From contig JAUIRK010000984.1 in assembly GCA_030549495.1 (NCBI GenBank), positions 88,501 to 152,500 of the forward strand: DNA of 64,000 nt, in the 5' to 3' direction. Numbering within the stretch: the stretch's first letter is position 1; the number at the start of each line of letters is the position of its first letter. This DNA comes from Nectonema munidae (lineage: Eukaryota > Nematomorpha > Nectonematoida > Nectonematidae). The position numbers and the translations under genes were made by a program. The notes beneath the pieces are model-generated. The model did not search any database, had not been told where the DNA came from, and saw nothing but the letters and a program-made list of their open reading frames with translations. Below are positions 59,573 to 64,000 of the stretch, one piece after another.

Positions 59573-59764
59573 AAAATGGCAAATTTTATGCAGAAAACGC
59601 ATGTTGAGGTAAAAATATTTTTCATTTTAGAGAAACGATACGAAAAACAAATGATTAGATATAAAAAAACGATCAAATTTTTATTATAAATAAATTATGT
59701 TTCAACTTTATCATCTTCGTTCATTTGTATATTGTTTGATTATACGTATAAAACTTTCTCAAAA
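59573..59764 (+). repeat. 192-bp direct repeat, copy 2
   Basis: Copy of 57496-57687, start to start 2077 bp. Between the copies lie the Tc1-like fragment and the second TTAA element. Confidence 0.9.
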
Positions 59765-60059
59765 TGGTCAAGCACAAAACTTATTTAAATTGACCGATTC
59801 AGTTTGTTATGAGTTATTGTAGGGTGAATGGTATAAAAATAAACTGTCTTTCTCCTTCAAATAAAATGATGCGCATCAAAATATGACTCTACAGAGTCCT
59901 TGTTTTGTATTTAATTAATTTCATTAAAAAAGATCACCTCATTGAATTCGGTATAAAATCCCATTTTTAGTTCCATATCTTTTTCAGTTATATTTTCTTT
60001 TTTTGCAATTTTGTTAGCCTACTTATAATTCTATTTGTTCTGTGACAAAATAAATTACA
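59765..60059. other. Non-coding stretch
   Basis: AT-rich spacer before the pogo-type terminus. Confidence 0.4.

Positions 60060-64000
<3,941 letters not shown>

Noticed and set aside
57496-59764. The 192-bp direct repeats as LTRs of a small retroelement
   Set aside because: No TG...CA ends, no primer-binding or purine tract, and unrelated DNA-transposon pieces between them.

Overview
This is AT-rich animal DNA with introns, long microsatellites and many transposable elements. It is most likely from an arthropod: the charged, Gly/Tyr/His/Lys-rich secreted-type protein at 35.5-37.4 kb resembles arthropod DUF4779-type proteins, and the transposon mix suits an arthropod such as a crustacean. That placement is an inference from memory of protein families. 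There is no bacterial or organellar signature.

Host genes are few. (1) A kelch-like-type BTB-BACK gene, two exons on the minus strand (1.16-1.65 kb). (2) On the plus strand, a TATA box, a signal-peptide first exon (28.52 kb) and a large charged exon (35.5-37.4 kb) that may belong to one secreted-protein gene. (3) Two related, single-exon, rhodopsin-like GPCR genes arranged head to head (51.55-52.57 kb minus; 55.65-56.73 kb plus). Two weaker candidate terminal exons lie at 24.2 and 50.5 kb.

Most of the rest is mobile DNA. From left to right: a Ty3/Gypsy LTR retrotransposon fossil with both LTRs and a 5-bp target duplication (8542-12769); a three-level nest in which a ZBED5/FAM200-like hAT (13776-21153) holds a small Ac-type hAT (14209-19227), which holds a CMC/EnSpm-like two-gene element (14385-18949); a TTAA-flanked element filled with two satellite arrays (21621-24132); a FLYWCH/MULE element interrupted by a 129-bp TTAA MITE (24.8-27.2 kb); a GTF2IRD2-like hAT (32.0-34.16 kb); a long-TIR foldback element (40413-42344); a full-length LINE with a perfect 13-bp target duplication (44386-47727); a hAT C-terminal scrap (49.5 kb); a Tc1/IS630-like scrap cut by a second TTAA satellite element (58.3-59.3 kb); and a pogo/Tigger element (60.06-62.98 kb) that abuts more than 1 kb of (TG)n at the window end.

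The most notable object is the CMC-like element. Its transposase has lost its middle, yet its downstream accessory gene reads through six exons with consistent phase and consensus splice sites (about 509 aa). Other points worth a second look are the two TTAA/satellite elements, the MITE whose removal restores the MULE frame, a PHD-like finger inside the LINE reverse transcriptase protein, and the GPCR pair that shares an unusual cysteine pattern. No new defence or metabolic system was found. All boundaries and family names come from reading the sequence by eye.
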